A stretch of DNA of 56,641 bases from NCBI RefSeq assembly GCF_000178155.2, contig NZ_ADKM02000069.1, forward strand, positions 1-56,641. The letters are read 5' to 3'. This document shows positions 44,050 to 53,492 of the stretch, in pieces. The DNA is from Hominimerdicola alba 8. GTDB taxonomy: Bacteria; Bacillota; Clostridia; Oscillospirales; Ruminococcaceae. Position 1 is the first letter of the stretch. Each line of letters begins with the position of its first letter. The translations under genes were made by a program, and so were the position numbers. The notes beneath the pieces are model-generated. The model was given only the letters and a program-made list of their open reading frames with translations. It was not told the DNA's origin and ran no database searches.

Positions 44050-44230
44050 CAACGGCGCCGCAAGGAGAAAAACTCCGTAACGACGCCGATGTTTCGTGGT
44101 AATTTGAATAGGATCAGGCTAATTTAAATTTGGCTGAAGGGAGGTACATCCATATATTTGTAAAATCAACTGCAAAATCGATTAATTTTACAGTTGATTA
44201 CCCAACTCTTCCACTAATAGTTAGTATATC
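44050..44230. other. Intergenic region with alternative hairpins
   Basis: Within the 600-base gap between zur and the aminotransferase gene. A GC-rich stem-like stretch (about 44053-44090, CGGCG...CGCCG with inner GGAG/CTCC) is followed by two overlapping stems that cannot form together: TGTAAAAT/ATTTTACA (44159-44166 with 44185-44192) and AATCAACTG/CAGTTGATT (44164-44172 with 44191-44199). No coding frame of note. Not matched to a known RNA. Confidence 0.4.
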
Positions 44231-44374
44231 ACAACATATTAATTTTTGCAATATGCTATTCATTGAAAATATTGAAATTTTATATGTTTTATTTATAATT
44301 TATATTTAATTGTTGCAATATTATAATCAAATCTCGTTGATCTGAAAATTTTACCGATTTTAGCAGCATAATGC

Positions 44375-44403
44375 TTGAAAGTAGAACTGAAATGTGCTAT
44401 AAT
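44375..44403 (+). promoter_or_regulatory. Promoter of the aminotransferase gene
   Basis: TTGAAA (44375-44380), 17-base spacer, TATAAT (44398-44403). The leader to the start codon is about 105 bases. Confidence 0.7.
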
Positions 44404-44513
44404 AATATGGTATTATATTTGCTTTGCTGATTTCTCTGCCGCTATGCACTTTTTTGTGCATCTGACAGTCAAAATTTCAAGGCACACATTTCAATGAAAG
44501 AGGTCATTTTAAA

Positions 44514-45707
44514 ATGGAGTACAGATTTTCTGAAAAAGTATCGCATATCAAGGCTTCCGCCATCAGAGAGATCCTTAAGTTCACTTCTGAACCCGGTGTC
44601 ATCTCTTTTGCCGCAGGCAACCCTGCACCTGAGGCTTTCCCTGTTGACGAGATAAAGCGCATCTCGGCTGAGATCTTTGCCGAAGACCCCATCTTAGCGC
44701 TCCAGTACAGCATATCTGAGGGCTACACTCCCCTGCGCGATCTGCTGAAAAAAGAACTTGAAAAGAAGGGCGAATTTGTGCCCGGCCGCGATGATCTGAT
44801 AATCGTCAGCGGCGCACAGCAGGCAAACGCTATGATGGCTAAGGTCCTCTGCGATCCGGGCGATATCCTCTGCTGTGAAGCCCCCAGCTTCATCGGTTCG
44901 CTGAATGCGTTCAAATCCTATAATGTGGACTTAAGAGGCATCACCCTCAAAGATGACGGCATCGACCTCGATGAACTGGAAGAAGTCCTGAAAACAGGCA
45001 AAGTCAAGCTGATCTACCTGATCTGCAATTTCCAGAACCCAACAGGTCTTACCACTTCGCTTGAAAAACGCAAGGGCGCTTACGAACTGGCTAAGAAATA
45101 CGGCGCGATAATCCTTGAGGACAACCCTTACGGCGACCTGCGTTTCACAGGCGAGCATGTTCCCTCCATCAAGAGCATGGACAAGGACGGCATCGTAGCT
45201 TATTCGAGAACATTCTCAAAGGTGCTGGCACCCGGCATAAGAGTCGGCTATATAAGCGCACCTAAGGAGATAATCAATAAAATGACCATCTGCAAGCAGG
45301 TCGATGATGTTCACACCAACATCTGGGCACAGGTACTTGCTTACAAGTTCATGACCCAGTGCGATATGCCCGCACACCTTGAGCGTCTGCGTGCTATCTA
45401 CAGACACAAGTGCGGTCTGATGATCGAGCAGATCGAGAAAAATTTCTCTTCAAAGATCAAATTCACCAAGCCTGAGGGCGGTCTGTTCATCTGGTGCACA
45501 CTTCCCGCTGACTGCGATATGACCGCGTTCTGCACTCGCGCTGTCAAGGAGTTCAAGGTAGCTGTCGTTCCCGGCAACGCATTCATGATAAATGAGAGCG
45601 ACAAGACAACATCGTTCAGACTGAACTTCTCGACACCTACAGACGAACAGCTTGTTGCAGGCTGTGAGATGCTGGGCAAACTTTCAAAGGAAATGTTTGG
45701 CGAATGA
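44514..45707 (+). CDS. PLP-dependent aminotransferase (2-aminoadipate/MocR-C type)
   Basis: 397 residues, fold-type-I aminotransferase of normal length. PLP contacts: ISFAAGNPAPEAFP near the start, NFQNPTGLTTS, LEDNPYGDLRF, and the Schiff-base lysine in YSRTFSKVLAPGIRVGY. Closest in pattern to LysN/2-aminoadipate and broad-specificity 2-oxoacid aminotransferases that share ancestry with MocR regulators, but with no DNA-binding domain here. Substrate cannot be read from sequence. Ribosome binding site GAAAGAGG. trpS starts 39 bases downstream. Confidence 0.9.
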   Translation: MEYRFSEKVSHIKASAIREILKFTSEPGVISFAAGNPAPEAFPVDEIKRISAEIFAEDPILALQYSISEGYTPLRDLLKKELEKKGEFVPGRDDLIIVSGAQQANAMMAKVLCDPGDILCCEAPSFIGSLNAFKSYNVDLRGITLKDDGIDLDELEEVLKTGKVKLIYLICNFQNPTGLTTSLEKRKGAYELAKKYGAIILEDNPYGDLRFTGEHVPSIKSMDKDGIVAYSRTFSKVLAPGIRVGYISAPKEIINKMTICKQVDDVHTNIWAQVLAYKFMTQCDMPAHLERLRAIYRHKCGLMIEQIEKNFSSKIKFTKPEGGLFIWCTLPADCDMTAFCTRAVKEFKVAVVPGNAFMINESDKTTSFRLNFSTPTDEQLVAGCEMLGKLSKEMFGE

Positions 45708-45746
45708 TCGATCACAACGATAACGTTTGAAATAAGGAGTAGTAAA

Positions 45747-46763
45747 ATGGCTGAGTTAAATTTTTCAAAAGACAAAAAGCTGATACTGAGCATGATACAG
45801 CCCACAGGCACCTTTACACTGGGCAACTATCTGGGTGCAGTCAAGAACTGGGGTCCTTTGCAGGAGGAATTCAACTGCGTTTACGCGGTAGCCGACCTGC
45901 ATTCGATAACAGTCACACAGGAACCTGCAAAGCTGAGACAGAACTCGCTTCAGGCATACGCACTGCTTATCGCATGCGGAATGGATCCGAAGAAATCTGT
46001 GCTGTTTTTCCAGAGCCACAACTGCAATCACCCCGAACTCAGCTGGGTATTGGGCTGTTCAACACAGTTCGGTGAACTCCAGCGAATGACTCAGTTTAAG
46101 GACAAATCGGCTAAACATGCCGACAACATCAATGCAGGTCTGTTCACATACCCTGTGCTGATGGCGGCTGACATTCTGGCGTACAATGCAGATCTTGTCC
46201 CGATCGGCGCTGACCAGAAACAGCACCTCGAACTGGCAAGAAACATCGCACAGCGCTTCAACCAGCGCTACGGCGACTTCTTCAAACTGCCTGAGCCTTA
46301 TATCCCGAAAATGGGAGCGAAAGTCATGAGCCTCCAGGATCCCACAAAGAAGATGTCAAAATCTGACGAAAACCCGAATGCCTGCATACTGATACTGGAC
46401 GATAAGGACACGATCATCCGCAAATTCAAGCGTGCTGTGACCGATTCCGACACAGAAGTCAGATATGCAGAGGGCAAGGATGGCATCAACAATCTGATGA
46501 CCATCTACAGCGTTGTGACAGGAAAAACTTTCGAGGATATCGAAAAGGATTTCGCAGGCAAGGGCTACGGCGACTTCAAAATGGCTGTAGGTGAAGCAGT
46601 CGCTGACCACCTCGAACCTGTACGCACCGAATTTGCGCGTCTTATGAACGATAAGGCATACCTCAAAGAATGCTATACGGCAGGCGCGGAAAAGGCAAGG
46701 ATCATCACTCAGCGCACCGTTTCTAAGGTCTATCACAAGGTCGGCTTTGTTGATCCCAAGTAA
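45747..46763 (+). CDS. trpS: Tryptophanyl-tRNA synthetase
   Basis: 338 residues, typical length for TrpRS. Class I signatures: PTGTFTLGNYLGAV (HIGH region, 16-29) and KKMSKSDENPNA (KMSKS loop, about 205-216), plus the tryptophan pocket sequence LMAADILAYNADLVPIGADQ (in part). Charges tRNA-Trp with tryptophan. It begins 39 bases after the aminotransferase with its own AAGGAG site; no T-box leader fits in that space. Ends before a strong terminator. Confidence 0.97.
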   Translation: MAELNFSKDKKLILSMIQPTGTFTLGNYLGAVKNWGPLQEEFNCVYAVADLHSITVTQEPAKLRQNSLQAYALLIACGMDPKKSVLFFQSHNCNHPELSWVLGCSTQFGELQRMTQFKDKSAKHADNINAGLFTYPVLMAADILAYNADLVPIGADQKQHLELARNIAQRFNQRYGDFFKLPEPYIPKMGAKVMSLQDPTKKMSKSDENPNACILILDDKDTIIRKFKRAVTDSDTEVRYAEGKDGINNLMTIYSVVTGKTFEDIEKDFAGKGYGDFKMAVGEAVADHLEPVRTEFARLMNDKAYLKECYTAGAEKARIITQRTVSKVYHKVGFVDPK

Positions 46764-46815
46764 TTCACGAAAATTTTCGTTCGGCGTTAATATCGCTGAA
46801 CCAATATCGGGACTG

Positions 46816-46858
46816 AATGCGGACTTTTTATCAGTAAAGTCCGCATTACAGCCTTTTT
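46816..46858 (+). terminator. Terminator after trpS
   Basis: AATGCGGACTTT (46816-46827) and AAAGTCCGCATT (46836-46847) form a perfect 12-bp stem, followed by ACAGCCTTTTT. Confidence 0.8.
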
Positions 46859-46876
46859 ATCATCGGAGGTTTCGAT

Positions 46877-49678
46877 TTGAAAACTGCTTTTCTTAAAGAT
46901 ACCATACGAGAAATACGTGGAAATTTCGGTCGATTTCTTTCCATTTTGCTGATAGTTTCGCTGGGCTGCGGCTTCTTTTCGGGGGTCAAAGCCACTCAGC
47001 CCGATATGGTGGAAACAGCTGCCGATTATTTTCAAAAGTACAAATTGATGGACTTGATGTTCACCTCAGAGATCGGTGTGAGATCAGCAGATGTTGAGGC
47101 AGTAAAGACAGCAGATCACATAAAAGGGGCACATGCGGCGTATTCTAAGGAAGTTTTCTACCGATACGACAACAAAAATATCGTGCTGAAGTGTATCTCA
47201 TTCAACTCAGCTTTACCTGATGACAGTCCAAATCTGATGAACAAGTTAAACGTTATCGAAGGTCGTCTGCCCGAAAAGGACGGCGAGTGCGCTGTAGAAG
47301 TCAAGCTGTCATCACCAAGCACATTTAAACTGGGTGAAAAATTGACCTTTTCGGAAACTGATGATACGAAAGATCTCCTTGATACGCTGGAAAATGACAC
47401 TTTTGAGATAGTCGGCATCGTGACATCACCGATGTACATCGGCTATGAACGCGACCCCACCACAGAGGGTGACGGCACGATAGTTTCAAACGTTTTCCTT
47501 CGTGAAGAAGAATTTATCACGCCGTATTACACAGAACTGTTCGTGGATATCGATGGCGTTGACGAGCTTGACCCGTTTTCTGATGAGTACAAAAATAAAG
47601 TCAACAAGTTTGGAGAAGAGGCATATTCTGCCTTTGAAAACAGCGTAAACAAACGATATTCCGACCTAAAGAAACAGGCTGAAGAGAGGATCGCTTCTGC
47701 AAAGACAACTGCTGACACTTTAAATCAGTACGTTGATATGGACTATTCCATACTCTCGGAAGAACTTCCGAAAATTCAGAAAACTGCTGCGAAAACGCGA
47801 AAAATTTACGAAGCTGAGGTCGCACAAGGAAAGAGAGCTTATCTTGAAAAAGCTGCAATGCTCAAAGCTGAAAAAGCGCTGATGATCGTGCAGGAACTAA
47901 TGAGCGATAACGGCGATAATTCGGGCGTTGCACACAAAAAATATCTGTCGCAGCTTGACTCTGCCTACAAGGAGATAAGCGATGCAGAAGCACAGCTTGC
48001 TGAGGTCAGCGAGCCTGCGATCTACCGTTTTGACCGATTTACTGCCTCAAACGATTACGCTCAGTTCAAAGGTGACAGCAATAAGATCGACTTGATCTCG
48101 CGGGTCTTCCCCGTGTTTTTCGTACTGGTCGCGTCGCTTGTCTGCCTGACGAACATGTCACGCCTGATCGAAGAACAGCGCGGAAACATGGGAATTTACA
48201 AAGCGCTCGGATATTCCCGTAAAACAATACTGGGTAAATATCTGGTCTATTCGGGACTTGCTGCGATCATCGGCGGAGTGTTTGGCTCAGCGCTCGGACT
48301 TCTGTTGCTGCCGAACAGCATTTACGATGGGTACAAATTATTGTACAACATTCAAAAACTCAACACACCGCTCAGACCTGAATTCCTGCTGGGTTCGGTA
48401 GGCGTTTCGGTGATTTGCATCTGCGGTGTGACAGCATTTACATGTCTGCGCGAACTACAGGCAGTTCCCGGAAGCCTTATGCGACCCAGACCACCAAAAG
48501 AGGGCAGGCGCGTTCTTATCGAAAACAACCCGAAGATCTGGGGAAAATTCAGTTTTATGAGCAAAGTCACCACCCGAAATATGCTTCGCTACAAGCGGCG
48601 TTTTTTCATGACGCTGGCGGGCGTTGCAGGGTGTACTGCGCTGATAATCACAGGTTTCGGACTGAAACATTCCATCGGTTCGGTGGTCGATAAGCAGTTC
48701 AGAGATGTATTCGTTTATGACGGCATCGCCGTGATGAACAACCGATATAATTACGATGAAAACAAACGTGAACTAGAAAATGTCGGAGAAATAAGCGTTC
48801 ATATGCAGGCTATGCTCACCGAATTTGAGGCTTTTCACAGCGGACAGGTCTATACCGCAAATGTCTGCGTTCCCGATTTGCCCGCGCAGCTGGAAAATTT
48901 CATCAAGTTAAGGTCAGCAGATGACCTGTCAGAAATTGCGCTTGATGACAGTGGAGCTGTGATCACCGAAAAGCTGGCAAAGCTGCTTGATATAAATGTC
49001 GGCGACTCTATCACGCTGAAAAATTCAGAGGGTCAAAGTGCTGATATCTCAGTGAGCGGTATTTGCAGAAACTATGCTTTCCACTATATTTTCGTTGCAC
49101 CTGAATTATACCAAAACTCTTTTGATAAAGAAGTGCTTCACAACATCGCATTCGTAGATTTAAAGCCGGGTACGGACTTTGATGCTTTCAGATATACGTT
49201 TCTTCGATCTGATCATTTCTATGGTCTGACTTATAAAGAAGATCAGAGTGAGGGTTATCTCAATTCTGCTGACAGCTTGAACACTGTGGTAGCTGTGCTG
49301 ATATTCAGCGCAGGTCTGCTGGCTGTTGTTGTGCTCTACAATCTGGCTGAGATCAATATCAACGAGCGAAAGCGTGAGATCGCAACTGTCAAAGTATTGG
49401 GGTTTTTTGACCGTGAAACAGATGACTATATTTTGCGCGAAAACATTATTTCGGCGCTGCTGGGAGTTATCATCGGCATGCCGCTGGGACGGCTGCTTCA
49501 CTACTTTGTGACCGTCACTGCGGAGGTCGATCTGCTTATGTTCAACCGTGAACTTGCACCGAGCGCATTACTTTACGGCGGCGTGATCACGCTGATATTT
49601 GCACTTGCCGTCAACGTAGCACTTCACTTTGTACTTACAAAGGTCGATATGGTCGGCTCACTGAAAGCGGTCGAGTAG
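46877..49678 (+). CDS. FtsX-like ABC transporter permease
   Basis: 933 residues from a TTG start at 46877 with GGAGG 7 bases upstream. Topology: one membrane helix near 20-38, a large extracellular part with a helical hairpin at about 250-360, three helices at about 400-520, another helix near 580-600, a second extracellular domain, and three final helices. The repeated FtsX motifs are VCLTNMSRLIEEQRGNMGIYKALGY (in part) and NERKREIATVKVLGF. Such permeases pump lipids, peptides or drugs outward or work mechanically with an ATPase. No ATPase gene adjoins it here. Confidence 0.88.
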   Translation: MKTAFLKDTIREIRGNFGRFLSILLIVSLGCGFFSGVKATQPDMVETAADYFQKYKLMDLMFTSEIGVRSADVEAVKTADHIKGAHAAYSKEVFYRYDNKNIVLKCISFNSALPDDSPNLMNKLNVIEGRLPEKDGECAVEVKLSSPSTFKLGEKLTFSETDDTKDLLDTLENDTFEIVGIVTSPMYIGYERDPTTEGDGTIVSNVFLREEEFITPYYTELFVDIDGVDELDPFSDEYKNKVNKFGEEAYSAFENSVNKRYSDLKKQAEERIASAKTTADTLNQYVDMDYSILSEELPKIQKTAAKTRKIYEAEVAQGKRAYLEKAAMLKAEKALMIVQELMSDNGDNSGVAHKKYLSQLDSAYKEISDAEAQLAEVSEPAIYRFDRFTASNDYAQFKGDSNKIDLISRVFPVFFVLVASLVCLTNMSRLIEEQRGNMGIYKALGYSRKTILGKYLVYSGLAAIIGGVFGSALGLLLLPNSIYDGYKLLYNIQKLNTPLRPEFLLGSVGVSVICICGVTAFTCLRELQAVPGSLMRPRPPKEGRRVLIENNPKIWGKFSFMSKVTTRNMLRYKRRFFMTLAGVAGCTALIITGFGLKHSIGSVVDKQFRDVFVYDGIAVMNNRYNYDENKRELENVGEISVHMQAMLTEFEAFHSGQVYTANVCVPDLPAQLENFIKLRSADDLSEIALDDSGAVITEKLAKLLDINVGDSITLKNSEGQSADISVSGICRNYAFHYIFVAPELYQNSFDKEVLHNIAFVDLKPGTDFDAFRYTFLRSDHFYGLTYKEDQSEGYLNSADSLNTVVAVLIFSAGLLAVVVLYNLAEININERKREIATVKVLGFFDRETDDYILRENIISALLGVIIGMPLGRLLHYFVTVTAEVDLLMFNRELAPSALLYGGVITLIFALAVNVALHFVLTKVDMVGSLKAVE

Positions 49679-49775
49679 ATCAATTTTTCTGAAGATTTTA
49701 CTTAGCAATAAATGCACAGCAAAAATCGTTTAATGTCTGTTCAGCAATTTTTGACTGAACACTATTGTACATTTT

Positions 49776-49814
49776 AGCAGACAGCTATTCAATATCTATA
49801 ATGGTCTGTCTGCT
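49776..49814. repeat. Hairpin upstream of the small membrane protein gene
   Basis: AGCAGACAG (49776-49784) and CTGTCTGCT (49806-49814) form a perfect 9-bp stem with a 21-nt loop, about 40 bases before the start at 49857; a possible leader structure or FtsX-gene terminator. Confidence 0.4.
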
Positions 49815-49856
49815 TACGGATAAAAGTTTAAATAATAAAAAACAGGAGGTTTTACC

Positions 49857-50075
49857 ATGAAAGACACACTGAAGACCATCTACTCCAATGAGATCGGAAC
49901 ACCGGCTGTAGGCTACTTCTGGAAAGGTTTTGCGCTTTTCCTGCTGGGCGTTTGCGTTGGATTCTTATTCGCACCCATCAAGAAGGGCATTCAGATCGCA
50001 AGCTGCAACGAGATAAGCAATGCAGAGGACAAGGAATGCTGCGCTATCGAAGATGCTGACTATGAAAATATGTAG
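49857..50075 (+). CDS. Small single-span membrane protein
   Basis: 72 residues with one membrane helix (GFALFLLGVCVGFLFAPI, about 24-41) and a C-terminal soluble tail with ECCAIED. AGGAGG 8 bases before the ATG supports translation. No family recognised; the arrangement (short cytoplasmic start, FAPIKKG after the helix) resembles YtxH-like small envelope proteins. It precedes ychF by 50 bases in the same direction. Confidence 0.75.
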   Translation: MKDTLKTIYSNEIGTPAVGYFWKGFALFLLGVCVGFLFAPIKKGIQIASCNEISNAEDKECCAIEDADYENM

Positions 50076-50125
50076 TCAATAATTGCGGTGAACTCGCATA
50101 ATAATTTCCAAAGGAGAGTAAATAA

Positions 50126-51220
50126 ATGAAATTAGGTATGGTAGGACTGCCAAATGTTGGCAAATCTACACTTTTCAATGCGCTGACAAATGCAGGCGCA
50201 GAGTCAGCAAACTACCCTTTCTGCACCATCGAGCCGAATGTCGGCATCGTTTCGGTGCCTGATAAGCGCCTTGATGCGCTGGCTGAGATGTATCACCCTG
50301 TAAAATTCACCCCCGCAACACTGGAATTTGTTGACATTGCAGGTCTGGTCAAGGGTGCTTCAAAGGGTGAGGGTCTTGGCAATAAGTTCCTCGCAAATAT
50401 CCGTGAGGTGGACGCTATCGTTCATGTTGTGCGCTGCTTTGAGGATGACAACATAATCCATGTTGACGGTTCCATTGATCCCGCACGAGATATCGAAACC
50501 ATCGACCTTGAACTTATCTTCTCTGATGTCGAACTGCTGGAACGCCGCATCGACCGCACCAAAAAGGCAATGAAAGGTGACAAAAGCCTTGGCAGCGTGG
50601 TCGAATTTCTGGAGAAGCTGAAAGCACATCTGGAAGATGGTCACTCAGCACGCAGCTTTGACATGACCGAAGATGAAGCCGAACTGCTGAAAGAAACTCC
50701 CCTGCTGTCGCTTAAACCCGTTATTTACGCCGCAAATCTCAGCGAGGACGACTTCCGCAACAACATTGAAAACAACGCAAACTACAAGAAAGTCTGCGAG
50801 ATAGCGGCTGCTGAAAAGGCTGCTGTGCTGCCCATCTGTGCGCAGATCGAGGCTGAGATATCAGATATGGACGCTGAGGACAAAGCTATGTTCCTCGCTG
50901 ATCTGGGTCTTGAAACCAGCGGACTTGACCGCATCATCAAAGAGGGTTATTCACTGCTGGGTCTGATATCTTTCCTTACCGCAGGCGAACCCGAAGTGCG
51001 CGCATGGACTATCACAAAGGGTACCAAAGCACCGCAGGCTGCGGGCAAGATACATTCTGACTTTGAACGCGGATTTATACGCGCTGAGGTCGTCAGCTTT
51101 GATGACCTGATGCAGTACGGCTCTATGGCAGCTGTCCGCGAAAAGGGACTGGCTCGTCAGGAAGGCAAGGAGTACGTAATGCAGGACGGAGATATCGTTT
51201 TGTTCAAATTCAATGTCTAA
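50126..51220 (+). CDS. ychF: Redox-regulated ribosome-binding ATPase YchF
   Basis: 364 residues, standard length. G1 GLPNVGKST (7-15), G3 DIAGLVKGA, a helical coiled-coil insertion, and the C-terminal TGS-like domain ([27 protein letters not shown]). OBG-family protein that binds ATP rather than GTP and associates with ribosomes. Ribosome binding site AAAGGAG. A strong terminator follows. Confidence 0.97.
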   Translation: MKLGMVGLPNVGKSTLFNALTNAGAESANYPFCTIEPNVGIVSVPDKRLDALAEMYHPVKFTPATLEFVDIAGLVKGASKGEGLGNKFLANIREVDAIVHVVRCFEDDNIIHVDGSIDPARDIETIDLELIFSDVELLERRIDRTKKAMKGDKSLGSVVEFLEKLKAHLEDGHSARSFDMTEDEAELLKETPLLSLKPVIYAANLSEDDFRNNIENNANYKKVCEIAAAEKAAVLPICAQIEAEISDMDAEDKAMFLADLGLETSGLDRIIKEGYSLLGLISFLTAGEPEVRAWTITKGTKAPQAAGKIHSDFERGFIRAEVVSFDDLMQYGSMAAVREKGLARQEGKEYVMQDGDIVLFKFNV

Positions 51221-51233
51221 AACAATCATTTGC

Positions 51234-51268
51234 ATGTCGTGCAGAGTAATTCTGCACGACATTTTGTT
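51234..51268 (+). terminator. Terminator after ychF
   Basis: ATGTCGTGCAGA (51234-51245), loop GTAAT, TCTGCACGACAT (51251-51262), then TTTGTTT. Confidence 0.85.
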
Positions 51269-51305
51269 TAATATAACGAAATTTGTATTGTTCTATTTAT
51301 CAGAC

Positions 51306-51334
51306 TTGACGTGTGTTATATTAAATGTTATAAT
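51306..51334 (+). promoter_or_regulatory. Promoter of the efflux operon
   Basis: TTGACG (51306-51311), 17-base spacer, TATAAT (51329-51334), with a leader of about 65 bases to the start at 51401. Confidence 0.75.
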
Positions 51335-51400
51335 TATTTTAACTGTGTAGATAAAGATTTTTAACACAGTAATTCCAAATATTTTAAAGGAGGCAAAAAA

Positions 51401-52792
51401 ATGGCAGTAAAGAAAAAAGCTATCATTATACCTTTGGTAGCACTGCTTGTCGTTGGCGGAGGCGCTTACGGCATCTCGAACATGGCTAAATCCGCGAACG
51501 AAGCCATGAAAGCAAACATGAGGTACACTGTTGTACCCGCAGGTCAGAACGACCTTTCGGAAACTATCTCGACCACAGGTTCGGTCATCGGCAACGGAAC
51601 AGTCGATGTTACCACAAAACTGAGTGCGACGGTCAGTGAGGTAAAGGTGAGTCTGGGCGATGTTGTCAAAGAGGGCGACCTGCTCTGCGTTTTTGACAGC
51701 ACCGAACTTAAGGAGGAGTACGACGACCTCAAGAAACAGCTGGATAACAGCGACAAGAAAACTCAGTCGGGACATGACAAGAACGCCCGCGACCTTGAGT
51801 CTGCCAAAAACAAAAAGCAGACAGCCCTTGACCGCGCACAGCGTGCGATCGACAAGGCTATAAAGGAAAGGGACGATGCTTACGAAAAGTACAATAAGCT
51901 GGTCGGTGAGTTTAACGCGGCAATAGATGCGGGTGACGAGTTATACGATTATGACACCGTAAATGCCACACTTGAACAGATGAAACCAACTCTTACAACT
52001 CTTGATGATGCTGTGACAGCCGCTCAGGAAGCGTACAATGACACCTCAGCCCAGTATGATGACACGATACAGGGCATACAGGATATCATCGATGCTGAGG
52101 CGTATGACAGCACCGATAGTATACAGAAGCAGATGGATAAGATACAGGAACAGATAGACCAGTGCGAAGTTTATGCCCCACAGAGCGGCATCATCACTGT
52201 GCTGAATGTCAATGAGGGAAGTCTGCCGAGCGCGCCCACACTCATGACAATCGTAAATACCGACCAGACTGTTATCGAACTGACCGTCAGGGAAACGGAT
52301 ATAACCAAAATAAGCGAGGGCATGCGCGCTATAGTCACTTCAAAGGTACTGCCCGATGAAGAATTCCCTGCTAAGATAACCCGTATCGTCAACGTGGTTT
52401 CCACAGATACGACTGCCGCAGAACCTACCAGCGGCTATAAGGTCGAAGTAACTCTCGACCAGCCAAATGACAAACTGCTGATAGGCATGAGCGCCACTGT
52501 AGATGTGGTCATCAAGGATATCGGTGAAAAACTTAGTATCCCCTATACAGGCATCATCGAAGAAGAAGACGGCAGCAAATATGTGTTCGTTGCCACCGAA
52601 GCTGACGATGAAAAGGGCGGCTATGAAGTCAGCAAGAAGAAGGTAGTTACAGGCGAAGAAGCAGACTTTTACGTGGAAGTGACAGGCGGCGAAGTGAAAA
52701 GCGGCGATCTTATCGTTGAACAGCCGAGCGAAGATGGTCTTGACCCCGTAGAAGAGGGAGCGAGGATACAGGTAAATGAAGAGAAGAAGTGA
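51401..52792 (+). CDS. MacA/HlyD-type efflux adaptor
   Basis: 463 residues. N-terminal membrane anchor (IIIPLVALLVVGGGAYGI), a biotinyl-lipoyl-like half-motif (KLSATVSEVKVSLGDVVKEGD), a coiled-coil hairpin (about 110-240), then the second lipoyl half (VYAPQSGIITVLNVNEGSL) and beta-barrel domains. In Gram-positive cells such adaptors sit outside the membrane and work with MacB-like transporters. First gene of a three-gene operon; overlaps the ATPase gene by 17 bases. AAGGAGG 8 bases upstream. Confidence 0.9.
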   Translation: MAVKKKAIIIPLVALLVVGGGAYGISNMAKSANEAMKANMRYTVVPAGQNDLSETISTTGSVIGNGTVDVTTKLSATVSEVKVSLGDVVKEGDLLCVFDSTELKEEYDDLKKQLDNSDKKTQSGHDKNARDLESAKNKKQTALDRAQRAIDKAIKERDDAYEKYNKLVGEFNAAIDAGDELYDYDTVNATLEQMKPTLTTLDDAVTAAQEAYNDTSAQYDDTIQGIQDIIDAEAYDSTDSIQKQMDKIQEQIDQCEVYAPQSGIITVLNVNEGSLPSAPTLMTIVNTDQTVIELTVRETDITKISEGMRAIVTSKVLPDEEFPAKITRIVNVVSTDTTAAEPTSGYKVEVTLDQPNDKLLIGMSATVDVVIKDIGEKLSIPYTGIIEEEDGSKYVFVATEADDEKGGYEVSKKKVVTGEEADFYVEVTGGEVKSGDLIVEQPSEDGLDPVEEGARIQVNEEKK

Positions 52793-53492
52793 TCCTGTTA
52801 TCCATATGGACGCCATCACCAAGAAGTATTATGTCGGTGAACCTAACGAACTACAGATACTTTTCGATATCGGACTGGATATCTACGAGGGAGAGTTCGT
52901 TTCGATCGTCGGCGCATCGGGTTCGGGCAAAAGTACGCTTATGAACATCATAGGTCTGCTCGACCGCCAGACTGAGGGCGAATATCTTCTCAATGGCAAG
53001 TCCACAAAGGTTTTTGACGATAAACAGCTTTCCCGCATAAGGAACAAGGAGATCGGGTTCGTTTTCCAGAACTTCAACCTGATACCCAAAATAACAGCGC
53101 TGAAAAATGTGGAGATGCCGATGATGTACGCGGGCATTCCTCAGAAAAAACGCACCGAACGTGCGTTGGAACTGATAGATCTTGTCGGCATGAGCGACCG
53201 TTACACCCATGACCCATCAAGGCTTTCAGGCGGACAAAAACAGCGTGTAGCTATCGCAAGGGCAATGGCGAATGATCCGTCTATCATACTGGCAGACGAG
53301 CCGACAGGTGCGCTGGACACCAAAACAGGCAGAATGGTCATGGATCTTTTCCATGAACTGCATGAAAAGCAGGGCAAGACCATCGTGCTGATAACCCACA
53401 GCCCTGAACTCGCCAGTGAAACAGAGCGCATGCTGACCATCAGCGATGGTCGGATAGTTGCCGACCAGACAAGGGAGGTGGGCAGCGAATGA
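52776..53492 (+). CDS. MacB-type ABC transporter ATP-binding protein
   Basis: 238 residues. Walker A GASGSGKST, Q-loop FVFQNFNLIP, signature RLSGGQKQRVAIARAM, Walker B ILADEPTGALD and switch ITHSPE. Belongs to the LolD/MacB group that pairs with FtsX-like permeases. It lies between adaptor and permease, overlapping both, so the three proteins are made together. Confidence 0.93.
   Translation: MKRRSDPVIHMDAITKKYYVGEPNELQILFDIGLDIYEGEFVSIVGASGSGKSTLMNIIGLLDRQTEGEYLLNGKSTKVFDDKQLSRIRNKEIGFVFQNFNLIPKITALKNVEMPMMYAGIPQKKRTERALELIDLVGMSDRYTHDPSRLSGGQKQRVAIARAMANDPSIILADEPTGALDTKTGRMVMDLFHELHEKQGKTIVLITHSPELASETERMLTISDGRIVADQTREVGSE

Noticed and set aside
45708-45746. T-box leader for trpS
   Set aside because: Only 39 bases separate the upstream stop from the trpS start, too short for a T-box.
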